This document shows positions 28,810-37,556 of a stretch of DNA of 64,000 nt, in pieces. Made by a program: the position numbers and the translations under genes. The notes under the pieces are model-generated. The model was not told the origin of the DNA, searched no databases, and was given only the letters and a program-made list of their open reading frames with translations. Source of the stretch: Flavobacterium algicola (GTDB lineage Bacteria > Bacteroidota > Bacteroidia > Flavobacteriales > Flavobacteriaceae); assembly GCF_022399565.1 (NCBI RefSeq), contig NZ_JAJTUT010000002.1:248001-312000 (forward strand). The letters are read 5' to 3'. Position 1 is the stretch's first letter; each line of letters starts with the position of its first letter.

Positions 28810-31800
28810 TTATAAATTTAATTTTAAACTAAAACCGTAAGTTGCAGGGGATGGCATTTGCCCCATCTCAATTCCCGGTAAAATGGTATCACCATTTAAA
28901 GCAGCAGTTTCTGGATCGTAAATGGGAAAATCAGAAATAATTCCTAAGTTTCTTCCAAATACGGAGAGGTTTAAGGCTGAAATTCCAGTGTTTTTCAATA
29001 ACTGCTTAGGGAAATCGTACTGTATGCTAACTTCTCTTAATTTAACGAAGGAAGCATCAAATGAATTTGATTCCACATTGGCACGTCTGTAATAACTCGC
29101 ATACCAGTCGGGTGTAATTGCTTTTGTTGTATTAGGAGAGTAAGTACCATCCGTATTTAAAACGACACCATCTCCAATAATATATCCATTTTCGCGCCCC
29201 ATAAATGTTGAGGTAAGTTTTCCTTGTTCGGCACTTTTATGGTGCGTTTGTGAATAGATGATACCTCCATATTGACCATCTATCACAAAATTAAAAGTGA
29301 CATTTCCCAGACGAAAACTGTTGTTCAAACCGGCTTTCCAGTCAGGGTTGGCATCTCCTATGTGTTGGATTTCAGTTGGGTAAACCGGTAAACCGGCACT
29401 GCTATATACAATCTTACCTTCAGGAGAACGTTCAAAACCATATCCGTAGATAGCTGTCGTTGTACCACCTACTTTAGCTAATAAAGTGGCATTACCACCA
29501 GAACCTATTTCTTGCTGTCCACTAATTCCATCAGCCAACTTTATTACTTGATTCCAGTTTTTTGACCAGGTTAAAGTACTTGTCCAACTGAATTTATTGC
29601 TCTTAATCAATTTTCCGCCAAAAGTAAGTTCGATACCTCGATTGCGCACTTCTCCAGAATTTAAAACACCTGAACTGTATCCCGTTGTAATATCTAAAGG
29701 CACCGAGATAATTTGATTCTTTGTATTGGTTTCATAAACCGTAGCATCGAAATTAATTCTATTATTAAAAAGACGTCCTTCAATACCGGTTTCATAACTG
29801 GTAGTAATTTCTGGTTTGAAATCGGCATTGTATAAATCACCAGGTACAGATGCTGAACTTGGAAACGCACTTTGATTGTAATATTTACTAGTTTTATAAG
29901 GATCAGTATCATTACCTACTTGAGCATAGGAGAAACGGTATTTTACAAAGTTGAACGTTTTAGGTAATTTGAAAATTTCTGAAACTACAAAACTTGCGTT
30001 GGCTGAAGGGTAAAAGAAAGAGTTGTTTTTGACTGGTAAACTACTTGACCAATCATTTCTTCCAGTAAGATCTAAAAACACTTTATTGTTAAAAGAGAAA
30101 GAGAATAAACCATACAAACTATTTACTTTTTTATTTTTATCATATGTCTGAATGATAGGACTATTGATACCATTTGCTAATTTATATACTCCTGGCACAA
30201 CTAGACCAGTAACATATGCATCAGTTCTGCGATATTTATAGTCCATAGCATTCCCACCAATAGAAGCTGAAAGTGTAATTTTTTTACTTAACTTTTCTTC
30301 ATAACTTAATAAAAAATCAGAGTTGACTTCTTGCTTCCAAACATCTTGTGCTTCATAGAAACCTTGTTTGTAACGATTAATGCTGTAAGGCCTTTTCTGA
30401 TCTCTTTCCTGATAATAACTATTTAAAGATGTTCGCAGTAATAATCCTAACTTGGGTGAAAACTTAATATTGCTAAAAATATTACCTACTATTTGATTGC
30501 TGGCTAATGCATTTGTAGCTTCGTAAGCTATTAAATATGGATTATCAATAAAAGAGCTGAACGGCTGAATTTGTTGAATTTGCTCTTGTCCATTTTTCCA
30601 AATATTACGATACCAATCTAAATCTACATTCGGATTTTGAAATATCATAAAATAAGCAATAGATCCATTGTTATATCCTGTACTAGGTAAGTTATCACTT
30701 GTTCGATTATTGTAGTTTACTACCGAACCTATTTTTACAAAATCAGATACCTCATAATTAGCATTTACAGCGGCTGTAAGTCTTTCGTATCCCGTATTAG
30801 GCATAATCCATTCATTTTTCGAATGCCCTACTGAAAGTCTCATAGAACCTTTCTCGTTACTTCCTTGAATAGTAATATTATTATTTGTGGTAATTCCAGT
30901 TTTCCAAAAATCTTTACGATTGTCAGAGTAAGATTGCCATAATTCACGTTCTGCAGATTGACCCTCTAAAGTGGCGTCATATTGGTAAAAAGATTGACTA
31001 TCAAAAGCTGGACCCCAGGCACTACTTGTACTTCCTGTATTACTTCCGTCTATCGAAGCTCCATATGAATAATAGGGTATACCGTTTTTATCAAAACTTT
31101 TCCCTGTTCCTTGACCATATTTGTATTGCCAATCTGGCCAACGTTGTATGACATCGAAACTTACACTAGAGTTGTAAGTTATACCCAGACCATTAGATTT
31201 TTTGCCAGATTTTGTTGTAATGATCAAAGCTCCATTTGCAGCACGACTTCCATATAATGCTGTTGCTCCAGGGCCTTTTAAAACTGTAACACTTTCAATA
31301 TCTTCTAGATTCAAGTCAGATATTCCGTTACCATAATCTATTGGAGAGTCTTCGCCAACATATGAATTAGTAGAGCCAGAAGTAGTCATTTCACTATTTA
31401 CAGGAACCCCATCCACAACAATTAAAGCATTATTTCCATTCGCATTTAAAGAATTGTTTCCTCTCAAAGTTATTTGCTGAGAATTTAGTGGACCTGACCC
31501 AGAAGATACGATATTTAAACCAGCCACTTTTCCTTGTAATCCTGAAGACCAGTTGTTGGGCATAGTTTGTGCCAGGACTTCACTTCCGATAGTGGCTTGA
31601 GAGAAACCTAGTTTTTTTTCTTCCCGTTTTATACCTAGCGCGGTAACAACTACCTCATTCAGATCGTTGATATTTTCCTGTAAAATAATCTCCTGCATTG
31701 TACCAGGGACAGCTGCAATAGTTCTTGTAGTGTAACCCATATAAGATATTTCTAAAAGAGCATTTTTGGAGGTAAGTGTCAAGTTAAATTTACCATCAAA

Positions 31801-32259
31801 ATCTGTTGTCGTTGCATTTTTTGTTCCAATTTCCAAAACACTCGCTCCAGGTAATGACATATTATTTCTGTCAACTACCTTACCTTTTACGAGTTGTTGA
31901 AGATTAGATTCTAAAACTGTGATAGTATTGTTTAAAATTGCAAAACGGAAACCACTTTGATTAGTAATTTTAGCTAGGATAGTTTTTAAACTTTCTTTGG
32001 TAGCATTGACGGTGAATTTCTGATTCGTTTTAGTAATATTGTTATCGAAAATAAATGTGAAATTTGTCTTTTGTTCAATAACAGTAAATACTTTTGTTAT
32101 AGGAGCATTTTGAATATTTAAACTGATGTTTTTACTTTCATTATTTTGGTTATTTGGCGTTGATTTTGCGTCAACATTTGCTGTTAGTATTAACATGCAG
32201 CATAAATAAATAATTTTAAATGGTAATAATTTTTTTGAAAATTGTATTTTGGTCTTCAT
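28810..32259 (-). CDS. SusC/RagA TonB-linked outer-membrane porin with STN domain
   Basis: A 1149-residue TonB-dependent transporter. After the signal peptide (about residues 1-31) comes a secretin/TonB N-terminal (STN) domain at about 45-115 (ITKVFTVIEQKTNFTFIFDN), then a carboxypeptidase-like domain (VKGKVVDRNNMSLPGASVLE), the SusC marker NDLNEVVVTALGIKREEKK, the plug (LEDIESVTVLKGPGATALYG) and the barrel. The STN domain is the part that signals to a FecR anti-sigma factor, and a FecR and an ECF sigma gene lie directly upstream. A 10-bp hairpin lies between fecR and this gene. It is the first gene of the five-gene Sus-like operon. Confidence 0.94.
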   Translation of the reverse strand: MKTKIQFSKKLLPFKIIYLCCMLILTANVDAKSTPNNQNNESKNISLNIQNAPITKVFTVIEQKTNFTFIFDNNITKTNQKFTVNATKESLKTILAKITNQSGFRFAILNNTITVLESNLQQLVKGKVVDRNNMSLPGASVLEIGTKNATTTDFDGKFNLTLTSKNALLEISYMGYTTRTIAAVPGTMQEIILQENINDLNEVVVTALGIKREEKKLGFSQATIGSEVLAQTMPNNWSSGLQGKVAGLNIVSSGSGPLNSQQITLRGNNSLNANGNNALIVVDGVPVNSEMTTSGSTNSYVGEDSPIDYGNGISDLNLEDIESVTVLKGPGATALYGSRAANGALIITTKSGKKSNGLGITYNSSVSFDVIQRWPDWQYKYGQGTGKSFDKNGIPYYSYGASIDGSNTGSTSSAWGPAFDSQSFYQYDATLEGQSAERELWQSYSDNRKDFWKTGITTNNNITIQGSNEKGSMRLSVGHSKNEWIMPNTGYERLTAAVNANYEVSDFVKIGSVVNYNNRTSDNLPSTGYNNGSIAYFMIFQNPNVDLDWYRNIWKNGQEQIQQIQPFSSFIDNPYLIAYEATNALASNQIVGNIFSNIKFSPKLGLLLRTSLNSYYQERDQKRPYSINRYKQGFYEAQDVWKQEVNSDFLLSYEEKLSKKITLSASIGGNAMDYKYRRTDAYVTGLVVPGVYKLANGINSPIIQTYDKNKKVNSLYGLFSFSFNNKVFLDLTGRNDWSSSLPVKNNSFFYPSANASFVVSEIFKLPKTFNFVKYRFSYAQVGNDTDPYKTSKYYNQSAFPSSASVPGDLYNADFKPEITTSYETGIEGRLFNNRINFDATVYETNTKNQIISVPLDITTGYSSGVLNSGEVRNRGIELTFGGKLIKSNKFSWTSTLTWSKNWNQVIKLADGISGQQEIGSGGNATLLAKVGGTTTAIYGYGFERSPEGKIVYSSAGLPVYPTEIQHIGDANPDWKAGLNNSFRLGNVTFNFVIDGQYGGIIYSQTHHKSAEQGKLTSTFMGRENGYIIGDGVVLNTDGTYSPNTTKAITPDWYASYYRRANVESNSFDASFVKLREVSIQYDFPKQLLKNTGISALNLSVFGRNLGIISDFPIYDPETAALNGDTILPGIEMGQMPSPATYGFSLKLNL

Positions 32260-32301
32260 TTTAATTAGCGTTGATTAATTTTAATGTTTTATTTAAATTA
32301 T

Positions 32302-32327
32302 CCCATTTCTGTTCCAGCAGAAATGGG
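32302..32327 (-). other. Hairpin between fecR and susC
   Basis: Perfect 10-bp stem CCCATTTCTG / CAGAAATGGG with a 6-base loop. It starts 5 bases after the fecR stop. The following sequence is AT-rich but lacks a clear T-run, so it may be a partial terminator or RNA-processing site separating regulator and transporter expression. Confidence 0.5.
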
Positions 32328-32331
32328 TATT

Positions 32332-33270
32332 TTATTTTAGCTGTTTTTTTCTTATAAGAATGTGTTTAGGGGTTAAATACTTAATTTCTAAATTTTTAAG
32401 AAGGGCGATACTACTGATGATATTTTCTAATTTTTCATTTTTAAATTTTCCTGAAAGTGTTTCTAATTTTAGATTTTCGTCATCGCAATCAATTCTTATA
32501 TCAAACCAGTTTTCTAGTATAATTGCTGTGTTTTCTATAGTTTCATTATTAAGCACAATAATGTTTTTGGTCCAAGCCATCAGATCTTCACTGTCAGTGT
32601 AAGTTACTTTAGCGGTCTCATTTTTTAGAATAGTAACTTGCTGATTTTTTGTTAAAAAGAATTTGTTTTCATCGCAACTAGCAGATGCTACTGCAACTTT
32701 ACCTGTATTTACACTTATGGTTGTTTTAGTATCTGAATTGGAGTTGATATTAAAAGAAGTCCCTAAAACACGAGTTGAAATAGTTTTTGATGAAACTACA
32801 AATGGTTTTTTTGGATTTTTAGTAACTGTAAAAAAAGCTTCACCTTTCAAAACTAAATGTCGCTCTTCTTCAAAATTGTCGGCATAACTGATGCTACTGT
32901 TTGAATTTAAAAACACCCTACTATTGTCTGGTAATAAAACCTCTTTTCTCTCACCTTTTACAGCTACTACAGTAATTATAGTTTGGGAATTAAGGACGAC
33001 ATATTTATAACCGATACCTAATAAGAGTAGTAATGAAGCGGCTGTTGCTATTAATTTGTTCGAAAAGAAATTAAATTTTTTCTTCTCATGAATTTTAGCT
33101 GAAATGGATTTGAATATTTTTTCCTTTTTATTTTTCCCTGTATATATAGGTATGCCTTCTTGCTTCTCCTGTAGGACTTTATAAAAAGTTTCCACGACTT
33201 TAATTTCCTCCGGAGTAGCAGTTCCAATAGCGTATTTAGCTGCTAATTCTTTAAATTGTTCTTCTTTCAA
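32332..33270 (-). CDS. FecR-type anti-sigma factor
   Basis: A 312-residue inner-membrane regulator. The cytosolic N-terminus (residues 1-70, KELAAKYAIGTATPEEIKVV) binds the sigma factor, a single membrane helix spans about 73-93 (ATAASLLLLLGIG), and the periplasmic FecR domain follows (VLLPDNSRVFLNSNSSISYA and LKGEAFFTVTKN). The C-terminal about 75 residues are the DUF4974/STN-like domain (LENWFDIRIDCDDENLKLET) that contacts the transporter. It lies between the ECF sigma gene (99-base gap) and susC, the standard layout for trans-envelope signalling. Confidence 0.92.
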   Translation of the reverse strand: MKEEQFKELAAKYAIGTATPEEIKVVETFYKVLQEKQEGIPIYTGKNKKEKIFKSISAKIHEKKKFNFFSNKLIATAASLLLLLGIGYKYVVLNSQTIITVVAVKGERKEVLLPDNSRVFLNSNSSISYADNFEEERHLVLKGEAFFTVTKNPKKPFVVSSKTISTRVLGTSFNINSNSDTKTTISVNTGKVAVASASCDENKFFLTKNQQVTILKNETAKVTYTDSEDLMAWTKNIIVLNNETIENTAIILENWFDIRIDCDDENLKLETLSGKFKNEKLENIISSIALLKNLEIKYLTPKHILIRKKQLK

Positions 33271-33369
33271 AATTTTCTTGTTTACTTACAAGTCGCATTT
33301 ATCTGGGGGAACACGTAGTCGAAAATTATGGATTAACGATTTGTTAAAGGTGAGGATTTATAATTTACG

Positions 33370-33954
33370 TTATGGAAACATTATCATAATCCAAGAGAGA
33401 ACAAGAGGAGGTGTGATCGTGTGTTTTAGTTTATTTAAAGCATCACTAATATGCTTTTCAACTGTTCGAATCGAAATATTGAGCATTAGAGCTATTTCAT
33501 TATTGGATATGTTTTCAAACCTGCTTAGTTGAAAAACTTTTTTACATTGAGGACTGAGTTTGTCAATTTCAGAAAGTACTGATCTTTCAAATTCTTGATA
33601 TTCCATTTGTTTTTCAAACGATCCCAATTCAGGATGATTTTGCAAGACATCTAAGTGTATAGAAGTAAATTTTAAGTCTCTAATATGAGTAGCAATTCTA
33701 TATTTGATAGCAGTAAATAAATAAGCTTCAATATTATTAATATCAGCAGAAGGAGCTTTTTCCCATAGTTTTATAAAAACTTCTTGAACTATATCTTCGC
33801 AGCTTGTTTCATCATTAAAGATTCGGTATGCATAGCAGTACAGTCTTTTCCAAAGACGATTGTAAATCTCATTAAATGCATCTTCATTACCTTCTTTTAA
33901 AAAGTCTTGAAGTTCTTCGATTGAACTATTTTTATAGCAACTTTTCATATACAT
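33370..33954 (-). CDS. ECF RNA polymerase sigma factor
   Basis: A 194-residue extracytoplasmic-function sigma-70 factor. Region 2 contains FNEIYNRLWKRLYCYAYRIF and SCEDIVQEVFIKLWEKAP. Region 4 has LSPQCKKVFQLSRFENISNN followed by the helix-turn-helix EIALMLNISIRTVEKHIS. Start codons at 33954 (MYMKSC) and 33948 (MKSCYKN) are both possible; the -7 box lies so close that the second is attractive. It should direct transcription of the downstream susCD genes when released by FecR. Confidence 0.93.
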   Translation of the reverse strand: MYMKSCYKNSSIEELQDFLKEGNEDAFNEIYNRLWKRLYCYAYRIFNDETSCEDIVQEVFIKLWEKAPSADINNIEAYLFTAIKYRIATHIRDLKFTSIHLDVLQNHPELGSFEKQMEYQEFERSVLSEIDKLSPQCKKVFQLSRFENISNNEIALMLNISIRTVEKHISDALNKLKHTITPPLVLSWIMIMFP

Positions 33955-33964
33955 ATATTATATA

Positions 33965-33972
33965 CAAAAGTA
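33965..33972 (-). promoter_or_regulatory. -7 box of the ECF sigma gene
   Basis: Minus-strand TACTTTTG is a perfect TAnnTTTG match ending 11 bases before the first start codon, so the mRNA leader must be very short. Confidence 0.45.
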
Positions 33973-34309
33973 TATTTATTTGAATTTGAGATTCAGATTC
34001 TTAAATTAAGGTAAGGTTAAGAATTTTTATAAAATTAGTAATTAGCTCCTAATGCAAATTCATTGTTTGAAATTATAAACCTTTAAGTACATGAAAAAAA
34101 ATGAAATGTATAATTGCAGTTTGAACAAGACAAGATGATTTTAGTGCACTTTATCATTTTCGCTACTGTTGATTTTAAAAAGAAATTACGTCTGTCATTT
34201 GTGGAGTATATCTTAAATTATGTCCTTTAGCCTTAATTATGTACATACATAAATATATTTTGCTCAATTTTCTTGCAAATAATTTATAAATAATAATTCA
34301 CTCTAAATA

Positions 34310-34404
34310 CCCCCGACAGTAGCGGCATCCTTGTGGCGGCGCGCATTTATGCCGCCACAAGATACAGCGAATGGCGGGTGAGGTGTTTCCTGAAAGTGCC
34401 AAAT
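34310..34404 (+). repeat. Dispersed flavobacterial hairpin repeat, copy 3
   Basis: A GC-rich island in the 613-base gap between the divergent sigma and parE genes. Left flank AGCGGCATCC, perfect 10-bp stem TTGTGGCGGC / GCCGCCACAA (34331-34360), right flank GATACAGCGAATGGCGGG. Stem sequence differs from the other copies but pairing is kept. I see no gene in the rest of this gap. Confidence 0.75.
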
Positions 34405-34567
34405 ATTTTGGTTCTAATTAAAATTTCGACATTTCGTTTGAATGTTAATTATCAAATTTTCAGCAGTTAAAAATTTTGTCAATATTATTCTTGATAACTT
34501 TGATTCTAGGGGCTTTTAAAATAGTTTGAGAAATGGTATATTAGCACAAAATCGATAAATCCCCAAA

Positions 34568-36430
34568 ATGTCAGAGCAAAATCAATATACCGAAGATAAT
34601 ATTCGGTCACTCGACTGGAAAGAACACATTCGCATGCGTCCCGGTATGTATATTGGGAAGTTGGGTGATGGTTCTTCGCCGGATGATGGTATTTATATTT
34701 TATTAAAAGAAGTAATTGATAACTGTATCGATGAGTTTGTCATGGGATCTGGTAAAACAATCGAGGTTTCTATCAAGGACAAAACTGTAGCGGTACGCGA
34801 TTACGGTCGTGGAATTCCGCTTGGGAAGGTGATTGATGTGGTTTCGAAAATGAATACTGGAGGTAAATATGACTCGCTGGCATTTAAGAAATCGGTAGGT
34901 TTGAATGGAGTAGGTACCAAAGCAGTAAATGCTTTGTCAAACTATTTTAGAGTTGAATCTGTACGTGATGATAAACAAAAAGCGGCAGAATTCTCTGGTG
35001 GAAATTTAGTATTAGAAGAGGATATCATTGATACTACTAAGCGCAAAGGGACAAAAGTTACTTTTATTCCAGACGAAGCGATTTTTAAGAATTACAAGTT
35101 TAGATACGAGTATGTAATTAAAATGTTGAAAAATTACTGCTATCTTAATGCAGGGTTGACAATTATTTTTAATGGTGAAAAATACTTTTCGGATTTTGGG
35201 CTTCGTGATTTACTTGATGAAAACATTGCAGAAGAAGACAAAGTGTATCCAATCATCCATATTAAGGCTGAAGACATTGAGATTGCAATAACGCACAGTA
35301 AATCACAATATAGTGAGGAATATCATTCTTTTGTAAATGGACAAAATACGACTCAAGGAGGTACACACTTAGTAGCTTTTAGAGAAGCTATCGTACGTAC
35401 GATAAGAGAATTTTATAATAAAAGTTTTGAACCTTCGGATATTCGTAAATCGATTGTATCTGCGGTAAGCATTAAGGTGATGGAACCTGTTTTTGAATCG
35501 CAAACGAAAACCAAATTGGGTTCTACAGATATGGGATCTGATGAGGGAATGCCATCTGTGCGTACGTTTATCAACGATTTTATTAAAAATAAATTAGATA
35601 ATTTTTTACATAAAAATCCTGAAACGGCTGATTTGCTATTGCGAAAAATTTTGCAAGCAGAAAGAGAACGTAAAGAACTTTCTGGTATTAGAAAATTAGC
35701 AAAAGACCGCGCCAAAAAAGCCAACCTTCATAATAAGAAATTACGTGATTGTAGGGTACATTTGGCTGATATAAAAAATCCTCGTTATCTAGAAAGCACC
35801 TTGTTTATTACAGAGGGAGATTCGGCTTCGGGTTCTATAACCAAGTCACGTGATGTGAATACTCAAGCGGTATTTAGTTTGCGTGGTAAGCCTTTGAACT
35901 CCTACGGAATGAGCAAGAAAATTGTGTATGAGAATGAAGAATTTAATCTTCTGCAAGCAGCTCTTGATATAGAAGACGATATGGAAAACTTGCGTTACAA
36001 CAATATCGTAATTGCAACGGATGCCGATGTCGACGGAATGCACATACGATTGCTATTGATTACATTTTTCTTGCAGTTTTTTCCGGAGTTGATTAAAGAC
36101 GGTCATTTGTACATTCTGCAGACACCATTGTTTAGAGTTCGAAATAAGAAAGAGACAATTTATTGTTATTCTGACGAAGAACGTAGAAATGCTATTGAGA
36201 AATTAAAACCAAAACCAGAGATTACTCGATTTAAAGGGTTAGGAGAGATTTCTCCTGATGAGTTCAAGCACTTTATAGGGGAAAGTATTCGTCTGGAACC
36301 AATTATGCTTGATAAAGCAACCTCAATCGAGAAATTATTAGAATTTTATATGGGTAAGAACACCCCTGACCGTCAAGAATTCATCATCAAGAATTTGAAG
36401 GTGGAACTAGATGTGGTGGAGAAGGAGTGA
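34568..36430 (+). CDS. parE: DNA topoisomerase IV subunit B
   Basis: The ATPase subunit of topoisomerase IV, which unlinks daughter chromosomes. The GHKL ATP site shows EVIDNCIDE (residues about 54-62), RDYGRGIP and [14 protein letters not shown]. The Toprim domain has EGDSASGS near residue 416 and the [10 protein letters not shown] metal site near 482-491. At 620 residues it lacks the insert of GyrB. It is transcribed with the DUF1016 gene and parC in one run. A degenerate -7 element TATATTAG lies at 34537-34544, similar to that of gyrA. Confidence 0.95.
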   Translation: MSEQNQYTEDNIRSLDWKEHIRMRPGMYIGKLGDGSSPDDGIYILLKEVIDNCIDEFVMGSGKTIEVSIKDKTVAVRDYGRGIPLGKVIDVVSKMNTGGKYDSLAFKKSVGLNGVGTKAVNALSNYFRVESVRDDKQKAAEFSGGNLVLEEDIIDTTKRKGTKVTFIPDEAIFKNYKFRYEYVIKMLKNYCYLNAGLTIIFNGEKYFSDFGLRDLLDENIAEEDKVYPIIHIKAEDIEIAITHSKSQYSEEYHSFVNGQNTTQGGTHLVAFREAIVRTIREFYNKSFEPSDIRKSIVSAVSIKVMEPVFESQTKTKLGSTDMGSDEGMPSVRTFINDFIKNKLDNFLHKNPETADLLLRKILQAERERKELSGIRKLAKDRAKKANLHNKKLRDCRVHLADIKNPRYLESTLFITEGDSASGSITKSRDVNTQAVFSLRGKPLNSYGMSKKIVYENEEFNLLQAALDIEDDMENLRYNNIVIATDADVDGMHIRLLLITFFLQFFPELIKDGHLYILQTPLFRVRNKKETIYCYSDEERRNAIEKLKPKPEITRFKGLGEISPDEFKHFIGESIRLEPIMLDKATSIEKLLEFYMGKNTPDRQEFIIKNLKVELDVVEKE

Positions 36431-36451
36431 AGTTATATATAATTAGTGCCT

Positions 36452-37549
36452 ATGTCAGAAATCCTTACTAATAAAATATTGTTTTCGCAGGTAGTTGTGC
36501 TGTTACAAAATGCACGACAACACGTTTTACGTGCTGTAAATTCAACAATGGTATATACTTATTTTGAAATAGGTAAAATGATTGTTGAAGAAGAGCAAAA
36601 GGGAAAAGAAAGAGCGGAGTACGGCAAGCAGATTTTAAAAGGATTATCCACAGATCTAACAAAAGAGTTTGGGAAGGGGTTTTCAATGAGGAATTTAGAA
36701 CAAATAAGAAAGTTCTATAAAACATATTCAAATTCGTCATCACTGTCGACGATTTTGTATAATCAAATTCCGCAGACACTGTCTGCGGAATTGAAAAATC
36801 AGATTCCGCAGTCAGTGACTGCGGAATTCAATAATGCATATTTTGAATTGTTTCGGTCTTATTTCAAATTAACTTGGTCTCATTATACTTTCTTGATGCG
36901 AATTGATAATGAACAAGAAAGAAGTTTTTATGAAATAGAATCAGAGAAATACAGTTGGAGTGTAAGAGAGTTGAAACGTCAATATGATTCGGCACTTTAT
37001 ACTCGATTGGCTTTAAGTCGAGATAAGGAAGGAGTTTTAAAACTTTCTACAGAAGGACAAATAATAGAAAATCCAAAAGATTTGATTAAAGATCCTTATA
37101 TATTGGAGTTTTTAGGTCTACCTGAATTGCACCGCTATTCCGAATCAGATTTGGAAGAAGAAATCATTAATAAGTTAGAAAGCTTTCTTTTGGAGCTGGG
37201 ACACGGATTTACATTTGTGGCTAGACAAGACAGAATTACATTTGATGATAAACATTTTAGAATTGACTTGGTATTTTATAATCGTGTATTGCGATGCTTC
37301 GTATTGATTGATTTAAAAATTGGCGAATTGAAACACCAAGATTTAGGACAAATGCAAATGTATGTCAATTATTATGATAGAGAAAAACGTTTGGAAGGTG
37401 AACATAAAACTATAGGAATTGTGCTTTGTCAAAACAAAAGCGATTTAGTGGTGGAGTATACTTTACCCGAGAATAATGAACAAATTTTTGCTAGCAAGTA
37501 CAAAACGGTATTGCCTAGTAAAGAAGATTTAATAAAATTAATTTCGTAA
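36452..37549 (+). CDS. YhcG/DUF1016-type PDDEXK nuclease domain protein
   Basis: A 365-residue protein with an N-terminal DUF1016 domain (residues about 15-170, YFEIGKMIVEEEQKGKERAE and YGKQILKGLSTDLTKEFGKG) and a C-terminal PDDEXK nuclease-like domain. Its catalytic pattern is RIDLVFYNR and VLIDLKIGEL (about 270-290), followed by GQMQMYVNYYD. The ATG at 36452 is preferred; a GTG at 36446 is also in frame. It is wedged between parE (21 bases) and parC (7 bases), with no promoter of its own. In other bacteria YhcG genes are often associated with restriction-modification and mobile DNA. Two in-frame perfect palindromes (36766-36827) encode QIPQTLSAEL and QIPQSVTAEF. The activity is unproven. 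Confidence 0.88.
   Translation: MSEILTNKILFSQVVVLLQNARQHVLRAVNSTMVYTYFEIGKMIVEEEQKGKERAEYGKQILKGLSTDLTKEFGKGFSMRNLEQIRKFYKTYSNSSSLSTILYNQIPQTLSAELKNQIPQSVTAEFNNAYFELFRSYFKLTWSHYTFLMRIDNEQERSFYEIESEKYSWSVRELKRQYDSALYTRLALSRDKEGVLKLSTEGQIIENPKDLIKDPYILEFLGLPELHRYSESDLEEEIINKLESFLLELGHGFTFVARQDRITFDDKHFRIDLVFYNRVLRCFVLIDLKIGELKHQDLGQMQMYVNYYDREKRLEGEHKTIGIVLCQNKSDLVVEYTLPENNEQIFASKYKTVLPSKEDLIKLIS
36766..36827 (+). repeat. Two perfect palindromes inside the DUF1016 gene
   Basis: Palindrome one (36766-36792) has 13-base arms AATTCCGCAGACA / TGTCTGCGGAATT around a single C. Palindrome two (36803-36827) has 12-base arms ATTCCGCAGTCA / TGACTGCGGAAT around a single G. They share the outer ATTCCGCAG and differ inside, with both arms changed together. 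Both keep the reading frame. Confidence 0.85.
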
Positions 37550-37556
37550 TCATTAT

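Noticed and set aside
34313..34390. GC-rich island near parE as an RNA gene or riboswitch
   Set aside because: It matches the dispersed hairpin repeat family in flanks and architecture, and its stem sequence is not conserved with the other copies as a ligand-binding RNA would require.
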